Below are positions 35,761-47,479 of a stretch of 64,000 bases of DNA, piece by piece. Both the position numbers and the translations under genes were made by a program. The DNA is taken from assembly GCA_963969345.1 (NCBI GenBank), contig OZ017766.1:6572001-6636000 (forward strand), written 5' to 3'. Below the pieces are notes generated by a model that worked only from the letters and a program-made list of their open reading frames with translations, searched no databases and was not told where the DNA came from. Positions within the stretch are counted from its first letter, which is position 1. Every line of letters starts with the position of its first letter. The stretch is from Turbatrix aceti. Its lineage: Eukaryota > Nematoda > Chromadorea > Rhabditida > Panagrolaimidae.

Positions 35761-36720
35761 TAGTGCAGTTTTGGGACTAAAAATGGAACAATACTCTTGT
35801 CTTTGTTCTGCTGGAACAAAACTACAAAAGACATTCGAAAGCGGATGTTTGCCGGTTTTACGTTCAAAAAATCAAGTCCCGACACGAAAATTCGGGGCCT
35901 AAAAATCCCGACACGAAAATACGGGGTCTCGACACGAAAAGTGATATTGTTTTCATATTTTCGTGTCAGGATTGTTAAGCTCCAGATTTTCGTGCCGGGA
36001 TACTGATCGTTGGCTTGTATAAAGTTAGATAGTTGAGTTTTGGGTCTAAAAATGGAACAATACACTGGACTTTGTTCTGCTGGAACAAAATAAAGCGGAT
36101 GAACGAAATTTATCTAATAACTGGAGTCGGTGACGTGTGTGTCCGCGTTAGACAACATTTTTTTTCCGGTCCGACCGGAGACTGCGCCTGATTTGACACG
36201 CGCTGTTTAAAATTTGCCCGCTGGCCGGTCGGTTTTTTTTCGGCCGGGAGAGAGGATGACTCCTTCGAAGAAACCAAGAATCATCAAACCACAAATTTGG
36301 CAGCTCCAACCAAAAAAACTTCGTAATTGCATTGGCATTGACCGTCTCCTAGTTCTCCCAGTTGGCCAAGACACAACTGACAACACTATGATCAGTCTCG
36401 GCAGCGTTACTTTCTCGGAAACGCTGGTTTCGCAGTTAGGTCCCGTTTTTTTTTTGGCTACGTTATAAAAAGTACACAAATTTGTACTTTCGGCATTCCG
36501 AAACGAACGATTTATCGGTTTTACGTTGTAAAAATCCCGACACGAAACTACGAAGTTTGGACACGAAAAACTGGGGCTAAAAATCCTGGCACGAAAATAG
36601 GAAATCTCAGCACGAAAAGTTTTGTTTTCGTATTTTCGTGTCGGGAGTCAGTGCTAGGATTCTTTGGTCCCTGTTGTTCGTGTCGAAATTTTTTGCTCGT
36701 TTTTCGTGTCGGGATTCTTA
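35761..36720. repeat. Two copies of an FB2 repeat (CCCGACACGAAAA fold-back)
   Basis: Inverted words TCCCGACACGAAAAT and ATTTTCGTGCCGGGA bound 35877-36000, and a second copy runs 36535-36714. Sequence left of the first copy (GGGACTAAAAATGGAACAATAC) is also repeated from about 36043. Related short copies lie at 46845-46935 and in MRPS26 intron 3 (50098-50190). Confidence 0.7.
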
Positions 36721-39700
36721 CTGATCGTCATAAGACCTCTTTTTTTATGCCTAAGGGTACATTTTTGAACGAACACTTACTCTTTGCTCACTCATTTTTG
36801 AAGTGGTCTCTTGCGAGCCAGTAGTCATCCCGGTGCATTCTTTACTGCCCTGGCCGGTCGTATCCTTGCATGTCGCCCCATAAAAATCATTGCATACATA
36901 TTTACACCCGGCAAAAAAAACCCGCAAGAGCGAATGGCCATTGTACAATTTATGTATCTCCTCGGGTGCCTCGCGTGTGCTTTGAACGACCGTTCCCGTT
37001 CGTTCCCGGCCTTTTCGGCATCGTCATAGGGCGCGCTGATGTTTGTGTCTGCGATTTATGGAACAACTCATTTCTGGACTTGTGACGACTTGCATATATC
37101 TCTTTTTTTCGGAAAGAGCAACAAATCAGAGCCTAAAGACCCGTTGGTGCCGCATGCCGTCGTTGAATTCTCAGAAAACGCTTGGAATTTATTTTTCTGT
37201 TGGGCAACTGAAAAAATAGAAAGCATTTTTGGGGTGCGGTCGACCGCGAACCACGAAGTCGACCTCCGACCTCTTCACTGTGCTTTTTTTAATTTAGAAA
37301 ATTAGTTGAGAGACAACTTTCTAAAAGTTCACTAACCCGTGCATGCATGCCTTACTCGAAAAATTGGACGAAGGATGGGCGAACAACAGTTTTTTTTGCA
37401 AACGAACGAACACAAAAAAATTTTTTATTTTGTTCGAAAAATCAAAAGAACATTTTTGAGTGTGTTCGTTTGCAAATGATCATCGAACAGGTTTTTTTGT
37501 CATTTTTTGGAAATTTTGTTGGATAACAATCTTCCAAAAATTTTTCTTGGTCAAATTTTATGAATTTTATTTGCCATTTTTTTTGTCAAATAATATTAAT
37601 TTTGACACCGTAATCAAAAATTTTGTTCACGTATCCGTTTGGAAATTTTAACTTTGTTCGCACACGAACGCGAACAAATAAGTTTTAAAAAAATCTGTTC
37701 GCGAACAAATACGAACAAGAAAACAAGAAAAATCAAATTTATTTGCGAACAAGCACCAACTTTCGATTTTCGATTGCGTGTTTCTCTGATGTCACCTTGT
37801 ACCTTTCGCCAGGTGACTCAGATGCCGTCTGATGGCGCTTCTGTGATGAAAGGCGGCAACACAGTACAAATTGCCCTACATACATATATGGCAGTTTCCG
37901 CGTATTTTGTATGCAACGCTGCAGACGACTTTCACGTATGTATGTATTTATAATACAATTGAGCACGTCTATTTCCTTGTTGGACAACAACCAACAACTT
38001 TAGGCTATTTTAATAAACTTAAAAGTAAATAGATATGTACGTAAAAAAAAGTTTCAGTTCATGACATCAAAAAAGTCCAGTCCACAATGGCGTATTGTTG
38101 CCTTTTCTGCCGTGACTGGACGGGGGAGGGTGGTGTAGAGTGTCTGCTGGCACGTGTCTGACTGAGTGATGTGTTGTCTTCTTCGGGATAGATTCCATTG
38201 TATATACGTACTCACACGCGATGACCGGGAGACAAATTTTTTACGAACGGCCCAAGAATGTTTGTTTTTGTCTTTTTTTTCGGGGTGACCGGAGGGCGGC
38301 TTTGTCCCCCGCGTCCCTTTTTGTTGCCCTTTTTTGGCACGTTTACCGCCCCTCTTTTTGTTCTTGAGTGAGTCACGGGCGGAAGACGGAAGACGACGAC
38401 GGCGTGGGAAAGAGCACCTGTTGCACCACGGTTGTTGTTCATTTCTGAGAATCTGAAAAGTATAAAAACATCGGACGGCTCCTCAAAAAATATTGCATTT
38501 TTATGCACCCCACCCCATTCGCGTCACAACCCTCCCTCCCTCCCTAATCAAAACAATGCGAAAGGGCATGTTTTTATAGTTATGCCGTTGCCGCCTTCGA
38601 GAAGGGAAGTATTCGGTTATGAGCCGTGCAAAAAGGTCGAAGACAAAAGAACCGCGTCGGAATGAAAAATATTGTCCTTAATATAATATTTTTTTTTTGC
38701 TAAATATTTTTCCTAAAATAACATTTATTTTTTTTATCCCGAGGTGCGCAGATTTGGATGGACAAAAAAACAAAAATAGTAAATACTATATTTAGAAGAT
38801 TATTCGGAGGTATTAGAGGGTGTTTTGGGTCGGTCGCATCTTCGTTGGAGACAAGAAGGGATTTGAGACCTAGAAAAGCGCCATAGTTCAAATTAGAATT
38901 TTTTTCTCAAATTTGGCCAGAAGGTAGTTTTTACTATGAATAGTTTTTACTGTAAAATATACTATAACAGTTGCCTGAGGCATAATTTGGCAGAAGTACG
39001 GTTGCCAAAAATCGCACTTTTGGCATTTTTTGACGATTTTTGGCACGTTGTAGTTAAAAAACTACGGCATTTTCAAAACCGGGGTGCATTTTTATCGACG
39101 TGATTTTTGACAACATTTGGTTTTGGCATTTTGCAAGGTGGTAACCATAGATTTTTATATTTTTGCTAGATTTTGTATCAAAAATCACGTCGATAAATTT
39201 GTACCTTGATTTTGGAAATGCTGTAGTTTTTTTGCTGCAACGTTCCAAAAATCGCTAAAAATGGCAGAAACGCGATTTCCGACTACCGTAACACTGCCAG
39301 ACATTTTACAGTATAAACATTTTATATTAAAAGCTACTTTTTGGCATAGGTTTATGACGAATTTCAAAAACCATTCAGTGACACATTTTTTGCTGGATTT
39401 CTTTCGAAAGATTCGCTTTGACGTGCTCTGGAGTCTGGAGCATCTGAACTCTGGTGTTGTGTTCAGTGTTCAATTTTTAAATATTTACTAGACAAGAGAT
39501 CTTTTTTCCGGTATCTTTTTTCTTGTAATTTAAAATGAAAATTTGCAGATGCGTTCGTTCGTTCGTTCGTTTTTTCGCTGCTGTTTGATATGCATTTTTA
39601 ATTTCATTGTTGTCTGCTTCGCATCAAAAATAATCATCCCACGCGGAGACGAGATGACAAAGGTCTAAAATGCCGTGCCACATCGAAGGCCTATGCCTAC

Positions 39701-39914
39701 ATAGGCGTTGCACTTGCACTGCAGTTGTCACCGATGGAGCTGGCTAGGGCCGTTGGTTGGTTGGCTGCAAAGGTCGTGCCACGCTAGAATTCCTAGAGCG
39801 TTGTTTTTGTACATATTTGTATTTATTCTCCGAGTGAATTCTAACTAGGTCGCCTACTCCAATTTGCAGGCTGCCTTGGAGGCTTGCTTGGCTACGGTGC
39901 CCAGTGGTTCTTAG
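36721..39914. other. Intergenic region
   Basis: It contains an H1-like copy (about 37370-37750, rich in CGAACAAA words and starting near AAGGATGGGCGAAC) and a fold-back FB1 copy (about 38960-39310, arms partly lost). A (CGTT)n run sits at 39551-39572. No supported gene. Confidence 0.5.
38960..39310. repeat. Fold-back element FB1, copy f
   Basis: Arms containing GACGATTTTTGGCACGTTGTAG and its mirrored complement, with a shortened centre near 39120. Confidence 0.75.
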
Positions 39915-40412
39915 CAGAGTTGTTCAATTCGGCCATTTTCAGCGCTCGCTCTGCTCGCGCTCTTTGAGCAATTCAATTTTCCGTGCTCGCTCTGCTCATG
40001 CTCTTTGAGTTCCTAAAATTTTCGCGCTCGCTCCGCTCGCGCTCTTTTATTCTCAGATTCTCTGCTCTTGCTCTGCTCACGCTCGTGAGTTGAGCAGGAG
40101 CGAGCAATGAGCAAACATGGCTCACACATAAAAATGTGAATTTTGAGCCAAAATTCAGTTCCTCACTAAAAGAAAGACCGTATACTCCTTCGAGATACCC
40201 CCAACATCGTGTTTTTGGTCGAAATTACCAGTATTTTAGTATTTGTAGCACTAAATTTATAGTGAGCAGTGCTCATTTTAAAAATTTTTCGTGCTCGCTC
40301 TGCTCATGCTCATTGAGCACACCAATTTTTCGCGCTCGCTCCGCTCGCGCTCGTGAGCTGAGCAGGAGCGAGCAGTGAGCAGGAGCAATTTTGTGAGCAT
40401 CGAACAACTCTG
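39915..40412. mobile_element. H3 hAT-like element, 8-bp target duplication
   Basis: The 498-bp element starts CAGAGTTGTTC and ends GAACAACTCTG. It is flanked by perfect 8-bp repeats GTTCTTAG (39907-39914 and 40413-40420). The interior is made of CGCTCGCTCTGCTCGCGCTC-type words, repeated and inverted. No transposase frame. Confidence 0.95.
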
Positions 40413-40537
40413 GTTCTTAGAATTTGTATTTGACAGCACGCAACGAAAGAGTTGGTTGGTCGGTGCGCGGAAAAAAAAGGAAAAATGAACAAAGGCTTCT
40501 GGATTCCCAGTCGAAGACCAGATTCGTTGGCCTAAAC

Positions 40538-40996
40538 CAGGAATGGGCGAACATTTGTGTTCGTTCGCGTTCGTTTACGAACAAATTCAAATTTTTGTTC
40601 GTTCGAGAACAAATTTGCTTTGTTCGCATTCGTTCGCGAACAAAGAAAAATTTTCCGAACAGATAAAACGAACAAAAATTTAGGTAGAATCAGATTAATG
40701 ATGCCAAAATTGATGTTTTTTTCCAAAAATGGCAAAAAGTGTCAATTGCCTTCGGCAATAAAAAGTGTATGAAAACTGTCACCAAAAACGTGAAAACGCA
40801 TAGTACCGAAGTTTACGTTTTTATGCCCAGTTTGGACAAAATTTTGTATAAAATATGTCAAAAATCTGTTCGTTGTTCGTTCGTCTTCGTTCGCGAACAC
40901 TGACAAAAATGTTCGTTTTCATTCGATTTCTCGAACCAAATTAAAAAATTGTTCGTGTTCGTTTGAGAACAAAAAACGGCTGTTCGGCCATCCTTG
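40538..40996. mobile_element. H1-family hAT-like element
   Basis: The 459-bp element has termini CAGGAATGGGCGAAC and GTTCGGCCATCCTTG. Flanking 8-mers GCCTAAAC and GCCTGAAC differ at one base. It shares the internal TTGCCTTCGGCAATAAAAAG with copies near 54140 and 57620. Confidence 0.85.
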
Positions 40997-42760
40997 GCCT
41001 GAACCAGTTTTTCTCCGCCCCCAAGTGCATAAAATCTACAAAAGTTGCTTGCTCGGCCGTGGATGTGGATGTGGATTTGAATTTATTTCACGGCTGACTT
41101 ACCCAGCCTACGTACGTACGTGTCCGTGCCTTTCAGCAACGACAACAAACTCAAATCCGGAGTCGTCTTCCGCGTTTTTGTGTGTTAACGAATTTCTTGG
41201 ATTTACAAGATGAAGAGACAAAGAACTACAGAAAGAAAGTCACGATGGCGGACAAAGTTTTTTGTCTTCTTCCGGTCCGTCCTTTTCCTGTCTCGTTTTG
41301 TTCTGACTGTCAAATCTTTCTTCTGCTCGTTTTTCCGGAGTCAGTCCAAAACTTTTTCTTTCTTTGTCAGTTGATTAAATCCGGCTTCTTAGGGTTCGGC
41401 TGCGCTTCCTCTTTGGTTTTCATTAGAAACTTAGACACAATCGTGACCCCCAAATTTTTGCAGAAAAATTTTTTTCCTCGAAAATAAAAAATCCTAATCC
41501 GAAAACTAGAATGAATTAAATACCCAAATTTTGCTATTTTGCAAAAAACTTCCTTTCCTAGAAGAAAATTCGAAAACTGAGGCAATTTGGGAAAGAATTA
41601 GTTCTTTTTTTAGACGGAAAAACATGGCATTTTGTTTTGGTTTTTTTCTAATTTCCGTGTACTTGTACGTACTAAAACGCAAGTAAGTAACTGACTGACT
41701 GTACTTAGAGCCCAGTCGGCCGAGAGCTTTGATACGGGCGGACATGGCATTATACACGTTTTTCTCGGTTCTATGGGTCACTTGAAGGAGGTTTGTTAAT
41801 GCCACGGAGGGCAGACGGCGTGATTACCGCAAAAAAAAGGGAGTTAGTTGTTGTCTACGACACCCTTTTTTTTTTGTCCAACTCGCACGTAGTATGTACA
41901 CACCTTTTTGGGCCAAATGACGAAATTGTGTATAAATTGTATTACGATTGTCATGGGGATACGGTAGCACGTAGGACAAATGATTCAAATAAATATTATA
42001 AAAAAAAAGTTAAAGGTTAATTTGGCAGGAACACACACGCGTGTCTCCGGGAAACACGCACGTTTCCTACCAACAACCGCTGTGCACTTGTTGTTGTGGG
42101 CTGGATGGGGCACAACAGGGTCCTCGTTAGGCTTCCTGCAAGACAGACGTCAGCGTCAGTGGCTTGTCTATTTCGGGGGTACTTTGCACAGTCGGAAGAA
42201 GAAGTTTTTCAGCTTTTTCCAACAGGCAAATGAATGAGATTCTGTGAAGTCTTGTCAAGTTAATACATACACATCCTCGATTGAGCTATTTAATACTCCG
42301 GAACGCGTACTCTGGACCTTCCGCCTCCGGCAACCTCCTGCGCGTGTTTTGCGTGATAGTGGAACGGCCTCGAAAGTTCATTCGTAACTTTCTTTTGGTT
42401 CTCGTTCTTTGAAGCCCCTCGTTTTTTCAAAAAAATTCGAACACGATTTGTAGTTTTATTTCTGTTCTGCTTACTGGTCTTGAAATTGAGTTGACACGCG
42501 TGTACGCATAAAATATGCGTTTCGTATTATTTATAAAAGCTGATAAATGTCATTACGCGGTAATTCGAAGGGCGCGTGCCGACGAGGTGAAAGTTTTTGC
42601 CCCGACGCACCGCCACAGCCGTCGTTCTAAAAATGGCATTCATTTGTTTGTTCGTTCGTTTTTTTCCCCGTTCGTGGAGTCTGAATGAATGAAATAATAT
42701 TCGGTCACTTTTCCAGACACAATTGCTCATCTCCGAACTATTCTGACCACCGATCAAGTC
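40997..42760. other. Intergenic region upstream of the double-C2 gene
   Basis: No firm coding exon was found. A TTTTCCAG acceptor at about 42710-42717, followed by 43 open bases before the ATG, means an upstream exon could lie here, or that this is a trans-splice site. Confidence 0.4.
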
Positions 42761-43856
42761 ATGGCAAATGCCATCCGGCGCCTCAGCTGCATCTCAGAAA
42801 CGATCGCGCAGGCGATCAAAGAAGAGACCCTCGTCAAACTCGATCCGAGGGCTGCCGTGCAACAGGAGCTCCAGGACAGCGCTCTGCTCTTTCTCGAGCG
42901 CCGTAAATCGAGCGATTCTGGGGTCGGCAGTATTCAGCCTGATCTCTACCGTAAACGGGGGTCCATAGTCGACATGCCGACTTCCAATGCCACAAATCAG
43001 TCCGCTCCCATCGTTGCAAAAGTTCAGCTCCAGCTTGATTACGATTTTCAGAAGTCTGATTTCATTGTTTCTATTTTGAATGGTTTGTTGTTATTTTTCG
43101 GGAAAATGGTTTACGTACAAAATTTTTTTTTCAGTTACGATAGAACAACCAGCACTACCGGTAGACGACTGCGAAATCTGGCTCTCGCTAGACTCGATTC
43201 CCCGGCACCAAACCTGTCACCTGAGATCCGGAAAACTTGTCCGAAGCGAAACTCATAAATTTGGAATGTCCTATGACGATCTGCTCGATCGACAGCTGAT
43301 TGTGGAATTAATTTCGACTAAGAACGCTGGCACGACGGTTGTCACGCACGGCAGACGCGCTCTCGACCTCGCTGCGCTCCGGCCGACCGATGACCTCATC
43401 CTCCGCATCGATCTCATCGCTGTCCACGAAGTCAAAAACAAGGGCGGTGAAATTCAAATCTGTCTACAGTACCTGCAGAGCGCTCAGCGACTCTCCCTCT
43501 CCGTGCACCAGGCAAATGGACTCCGAGACGTCGATGGCATCTCTTCGCCGGCGTTTTCGGTTCGCGCGGTGCTCTCGCTCGATGGAAAAGCGTTGAAAAA
43601 GCGGAAGACAGCGGCAAAGAAGGGCTCGCTCTGCCCTGTTTGGGCCGAAGTGCTCACTTTCGAAGTCGATCCCCGCGTAGTTGCAAAATGTCGTCTGGAA
43701 CTCTCAGTTGCCGAATCCAATACAAATAAGATCGTCGCAACGCTGAGTCTCGGAGAGAACACCGGTCTCGGCACGAAAGCCTGGCGCGATGCGTTGCGCG
43801 GTGTTCAGCAGCTACCGCGCTGGCTGCCACTCGTGCCACCGCCACCTTCACCGTAA
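42761..43856 (+). CDS. Synaptotagmin-like protein with two C2 domains
   Basis: Two exons (42761-43082 and 43135-43856) give 347 residues from the first ATG. After a Ser/Arg-rich segment (ERRKSSDSGVGS) come a C2A-like domain (about residues 85-225) and a C2B domain (about 230-345). C2B begins GGEIQICLQYLQSAQRLSLSV and has the polybasic KKRKTAAKKG strand and a C-terminal RWLPL that mirrors the synaptotagmin WHxL. Calcium-binding aspartates are mostly missing: the usual SDPY is SSPA, and the last loop has no Asp pair. A Ca2+-independent trafficking or membrane-binding role is inferred. No transmembrane segment is present in this reading; an upstream exon may supply one. Confidence 0.8.
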
Positions 43857-44012
43857 AAAAAAAAAAATAGTTATTTGAAAATTTGAATTTGAAATTGTAT
43901 ACGTCCTCAAAAGCTGTTGGTTGTACTATCACACATGTCCTAACCGGAATACAATGCTCATGACCCGGTATTTTTTAAAATACATACGAAATTATTTTTG
44001 ATTGACTGTTAA

Positions 44013-45085
44013 CAGCCACTCTGCGAGCCGATTTATTTATAAGGTGGAGGGTGCTACACAGGCATTTTACACTTTCCGATGTTTTGTGCTAAAGTTGTAG
44101 GCACCTATAGGGAGGTTCCAAATTTCCATATCAAAATTTTTTTAGATGCCGGATTCTGGAGTTTCGGCTTCTGGAAGTTTCGGACGTCAAATTTTCAAAA
44201 TGTTTCAAAAATTATGATTTTTGGTATACAGGGGTATCTTGGCACGAGAAATCGACTGGTGTATTTAGTTTTCTCAAAAAACATCTGACGTTTATGAAAA
44301 AATGTGATTTCTGGTTTTTCCGCCCGTTTTTGTCCGTTGCTTGACTCCAGCATCCGTATATTACCCGGCGAAGTGGTTTTCGCAGGCTAATCTTGTAGCT
44401 TGGTTTCTGCTCTATCGGGAAAAGTGAAAGAAAAAATATATTAGCTCCATCAATTTTCGTTTCGAATTTTTTTATGACGCCAACTCGATCTAAAATGGTT
44501 GAAAAAGCGCACAGATTCGATGGCCGTTCCCCGCTTTGTGTGCGCGCAACGTGCGAGTGCGCGCCGTGCTGCAGCGCAGGCGTTTTGCGTGCGTAATTTC
44601 TCTTTTTTCGCTTGTTTTTGATCGAGTTGGCGTCATAAAAAAATTCGAAACGAAAATTGATGGAGCTAATATATTTTTTCTTTCACTTTTCCCGATAGAG
44701 CAGAAACCAAGCTACAAGATTAGCCTGCGAAAACCACTTCGCCGGGTAATATACGGATGCTGGAGCCAAGAAACGGACAAAAACGGGCGGAAAAACCAGA
44801 AATCACATTTTTTCATAAACGTCAGATGTTTTTTGAGAAAACTAAATACACCAGTCGATTTCTTGTGCCAAGATACCCCTGTATACCAAAAATCAGAATT
44901 TTTGAAGCATTTTGAAAATTTGACGTCAAAAATTGCAGATGCCGAAACTCCAGAATCAGGCATCTAAAAAAATTTTGATATGGAAATTTGGAACCTCCCT
45001 ATAGGTGCCTACAACTTTGGCACAAAACATCGGAAGGTGTAAAATACCTGTGTAGCCGGAAATAAATCTGCTCGCAGAGTGCCTC
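44013..45085. mobile_element. 1.07-kb hairpin element flanked by TTAA (piggyBac-like MITE, copy 1)
   Basis: Two long arms (about 44013-44510 and 44610-45085) are near-perfect reverse complements around a short GC-rich centre. TTAA lies directly outside both ends (44009-44012 and 45086-45089). The terminal core CACTCTGCGAGC is inverted at the right end. TTAA duplication is the mark of piggyBac-type transposition. ORFs across the arms are not coding. Confidence 0.85.
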
Positions 45086-45089
45086 TTAA

Positions 45090-45735
45090 TAAAGAGAAAT
45101 GAACGCATAATACATTCGTCATGCTTGTTTGTTTGTTTGTTTGTTTGTCTGTTGTCAGGGCACTTTTGAGTCCAAGTTTGGAAGAAGGGCAATTAAAAGT
45201 GTGCCACAAAGAACAACGTAAAAGTAGATAAATATACGAAAAAATGTTTTTGTGGCTTGCTTTGTTTTTTAGTGTTCTGTAGTAAAAAACACAAACATTT
45301 TTTGGGATGAGAAAGCTCATAAACCTGGATAAAGTGCTCAAAACTGACTGGAATCGTAATTGTGCAAAAAACTGCAAACTGCTGAATTTTGCTGATAAAC
45401 AAAACAACAAACATTGTGCGCAAAAATTACATTAACCATTGCAAAATTGCAACATTGCCATCGAGCAACATTGCAACGTTCGATCTAAAAATAGAAAATA
45501 GAAAAGCGCTAAATATCAGATGTTGTCAACGGCCGCGGCCATGGCCGATGACCATGACCAAAAGAAGCCATAGAATGACGCCATCTTTGTCGGCACCCCG
45601 CTGCCAACACCTCCACTAAACGCGGCAACGAGATAATCGGTCAAAAACGAAAAAAAAACTGGCACTTTGTTGTCGCAGTCAAGAACAAAGTGCCATGCCG
45701 AAACGTATGTCAACAACAAGTTATTTTTTGGGGGT
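45090..45735. other. Intergenic stretch between the two hairpin elements
   Basis: It contains a (TTTG)n run (45127-45152) and a compact hairpin at 45661-45694 (GGCACTTTGTT / AACAAAGTGCC, 12-nt loop). No gene was seen. Confidence 0.5.
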
Positions 45736-45739
45736 TTAA

Positions 45740-46768
45740 TAGACAGTCTGCGAGCCGATTTTCCTATAAGGGGAAAAGCCCGACCCCTCAAATTTTACAC
45801 TTTCAAATGTTTTGAGTCTAAGTTGTAGAAGACCCTAAGGGCAGTCTATAACCGCAATATTAGATTTTTAAAAAATCGGATTCTGGAGATTTGGCTTCAG
45901 ATGTGTTTTCATAGTTCTCCCCAAAAAAGAATGGCGCGCGCTTCGTTTCTAAGCAAAAAATCTGAAAATTTGTTTACGGGGGTTTCAGAGGACAGGGAAT
46001 ACGACAGAATACTCAAATTTTTAAAAAAACAACTGCAAGTATTTTTTTTTGCAAGTATTTGAATTTTGGCGTCACAAAATTGGGCTTTACCACGCTCAAA
46101 AAAAATAATCACCCATTTTCATATATCCTATCTGAAAGAGCGATTTTTTTGGCTCAACATGTAGTTTCCGTTTGAAAAATTTAGGGTCTGGAATCACCTT
46201 TTAGGTCCCGATTTGTCGTCAAAACGACCAAAAAACCCCCTTTTTTGCGCGTGCGCGCGCGCGTGCGCACTTCCCGCCATTTTTTTTGAGGGGGTTTTTG
46301 GTCGTTTTGACGACAAATCGGGACCTAAAAGGTGATTCCAGACCCTAAATTTTTCAAACGGAAACTACATGTGGAGCCAAAAAAATCGCTCTTTCAGATA
46401 GGATATATGAAAATGGGTGATTATGTTTTTTGGGCGTGGTAAAGCCCAATTTTGTGACGCCAAAATTCAAATACTTGCAAAAAAAAATATTTTCAGTTGT
46501 TTTTTGAAAAATCTGAGTAAGCCATCGTATTCCCCGTGCTCTGAAACCCCCGTATGCAAATTTTCAGATTATTTCCCCCCAAACGAAACACGTGACATTC
46601 ATTTTTATGAAAACACATCTGAAGCCAAATCTCCAGAATCCGATTTTTAAAAAATCTAATATTGCGGTTATAGACTACCCTTAGGGTCTTCTACAATTTA
46701 GATTCAAAACATTTCAAAGTGTAAAAATTGAGGGGTCGTCGAATGTAAATCGGCTCGCAGACTGTCTA
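45740..46768. mobile_element. 1.03-kb hairpin element flanked by TTAA (piggyBac-like MITE, copy 2)
   Basis: Termini TAGACAGTCTGCGAGCCGAT and its reverse complement lie directly inside TTAA (45736-45739 and 46769-46772). The arms meet at an alternating GCGCGTGCGCGC centre near 46255. The CTGCGAGCCGATTT core is shared with copy 1, but the inner arms differ, so they are related but diverged. Confidence 0.88.
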
Positions 46769-46772
46769 TTAA

Positions 46773-47479
46773 ATAAAATTAGAGTATTTGGTCACAAAAT
46801 GTGTAACAATGTGTTTCAAAGCCATATTACGTTCTAGAAATCTCAAAACGAAAATACTGAGTCTCGACACGAAAAGTATTGTTCCCATGTTTTCGTGTCG
46901 AGATTTTTATGTCTTGGTTTTTCGTGTCGAAAAACATTTTTTGGGACTTCGTAAACAATGATGTACATTGTGTTTTGTGTTGATTCATCGAACAAAAAAC
47001 CTTTAACCTGTTGGGGAAATCGAGGTGCTCGAAGTTTACGACAATGAACTTATGTCAATCCGGAGTCACGTTCAGTGTTGGCAGAGCTGCCACTTTTTTG
47101 TCAGCAAATGAACACGAACGAACGAACACAAGTTTTCTGCCAATCTCATATGTTTTGGTTACTGAAGGCAGGCGTATGTTTTTTACAATAGTTTTGATAG
47201 CTTTATTCATGTTTATGGTATTCTTGGTTACCACACGGACCATTTATGATCGGCTGATGTTATCACTTTTGGAATTTTTCACTTACATACATTTATTTCA
47301 TTTACGAGCTATTTATATGCAATATGTACTACAGTAAAATAAGAAAACGATGAAGATAAATACAAGCATAAAAAACCGCAAATTACAGAATAACATTCGT
47401 GTGAGTATGATTGAAAAAATACATTTTTTAAACATTGAATCATTTTTATATCACAGAATACATTATACGTATTTACGAA
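46773..47479. other. Intergenic region left of the duplicated block
   Basis: It has a short FB2-like fold-back (46845-46935). A 108-codon ORF at 47011-47337 has hydrophobic segments but no recognised family, no splice context and many rare runs. I do not call it a gene. Confidence 0.4.

Noticed and set aside
44079..44967. ORFs of 69-143 codons in the TTAA hairpin elements
   Set aside because: The same peptides appear on both strands because the arms are inverted copies; no domain is recognisable.
47011..47337. 108-codon ORF with hydrophobic segments
   Set aside because: A/T-rich, no family resemblance, no splice or promoter context and no counterpart in the other duplicated arm.
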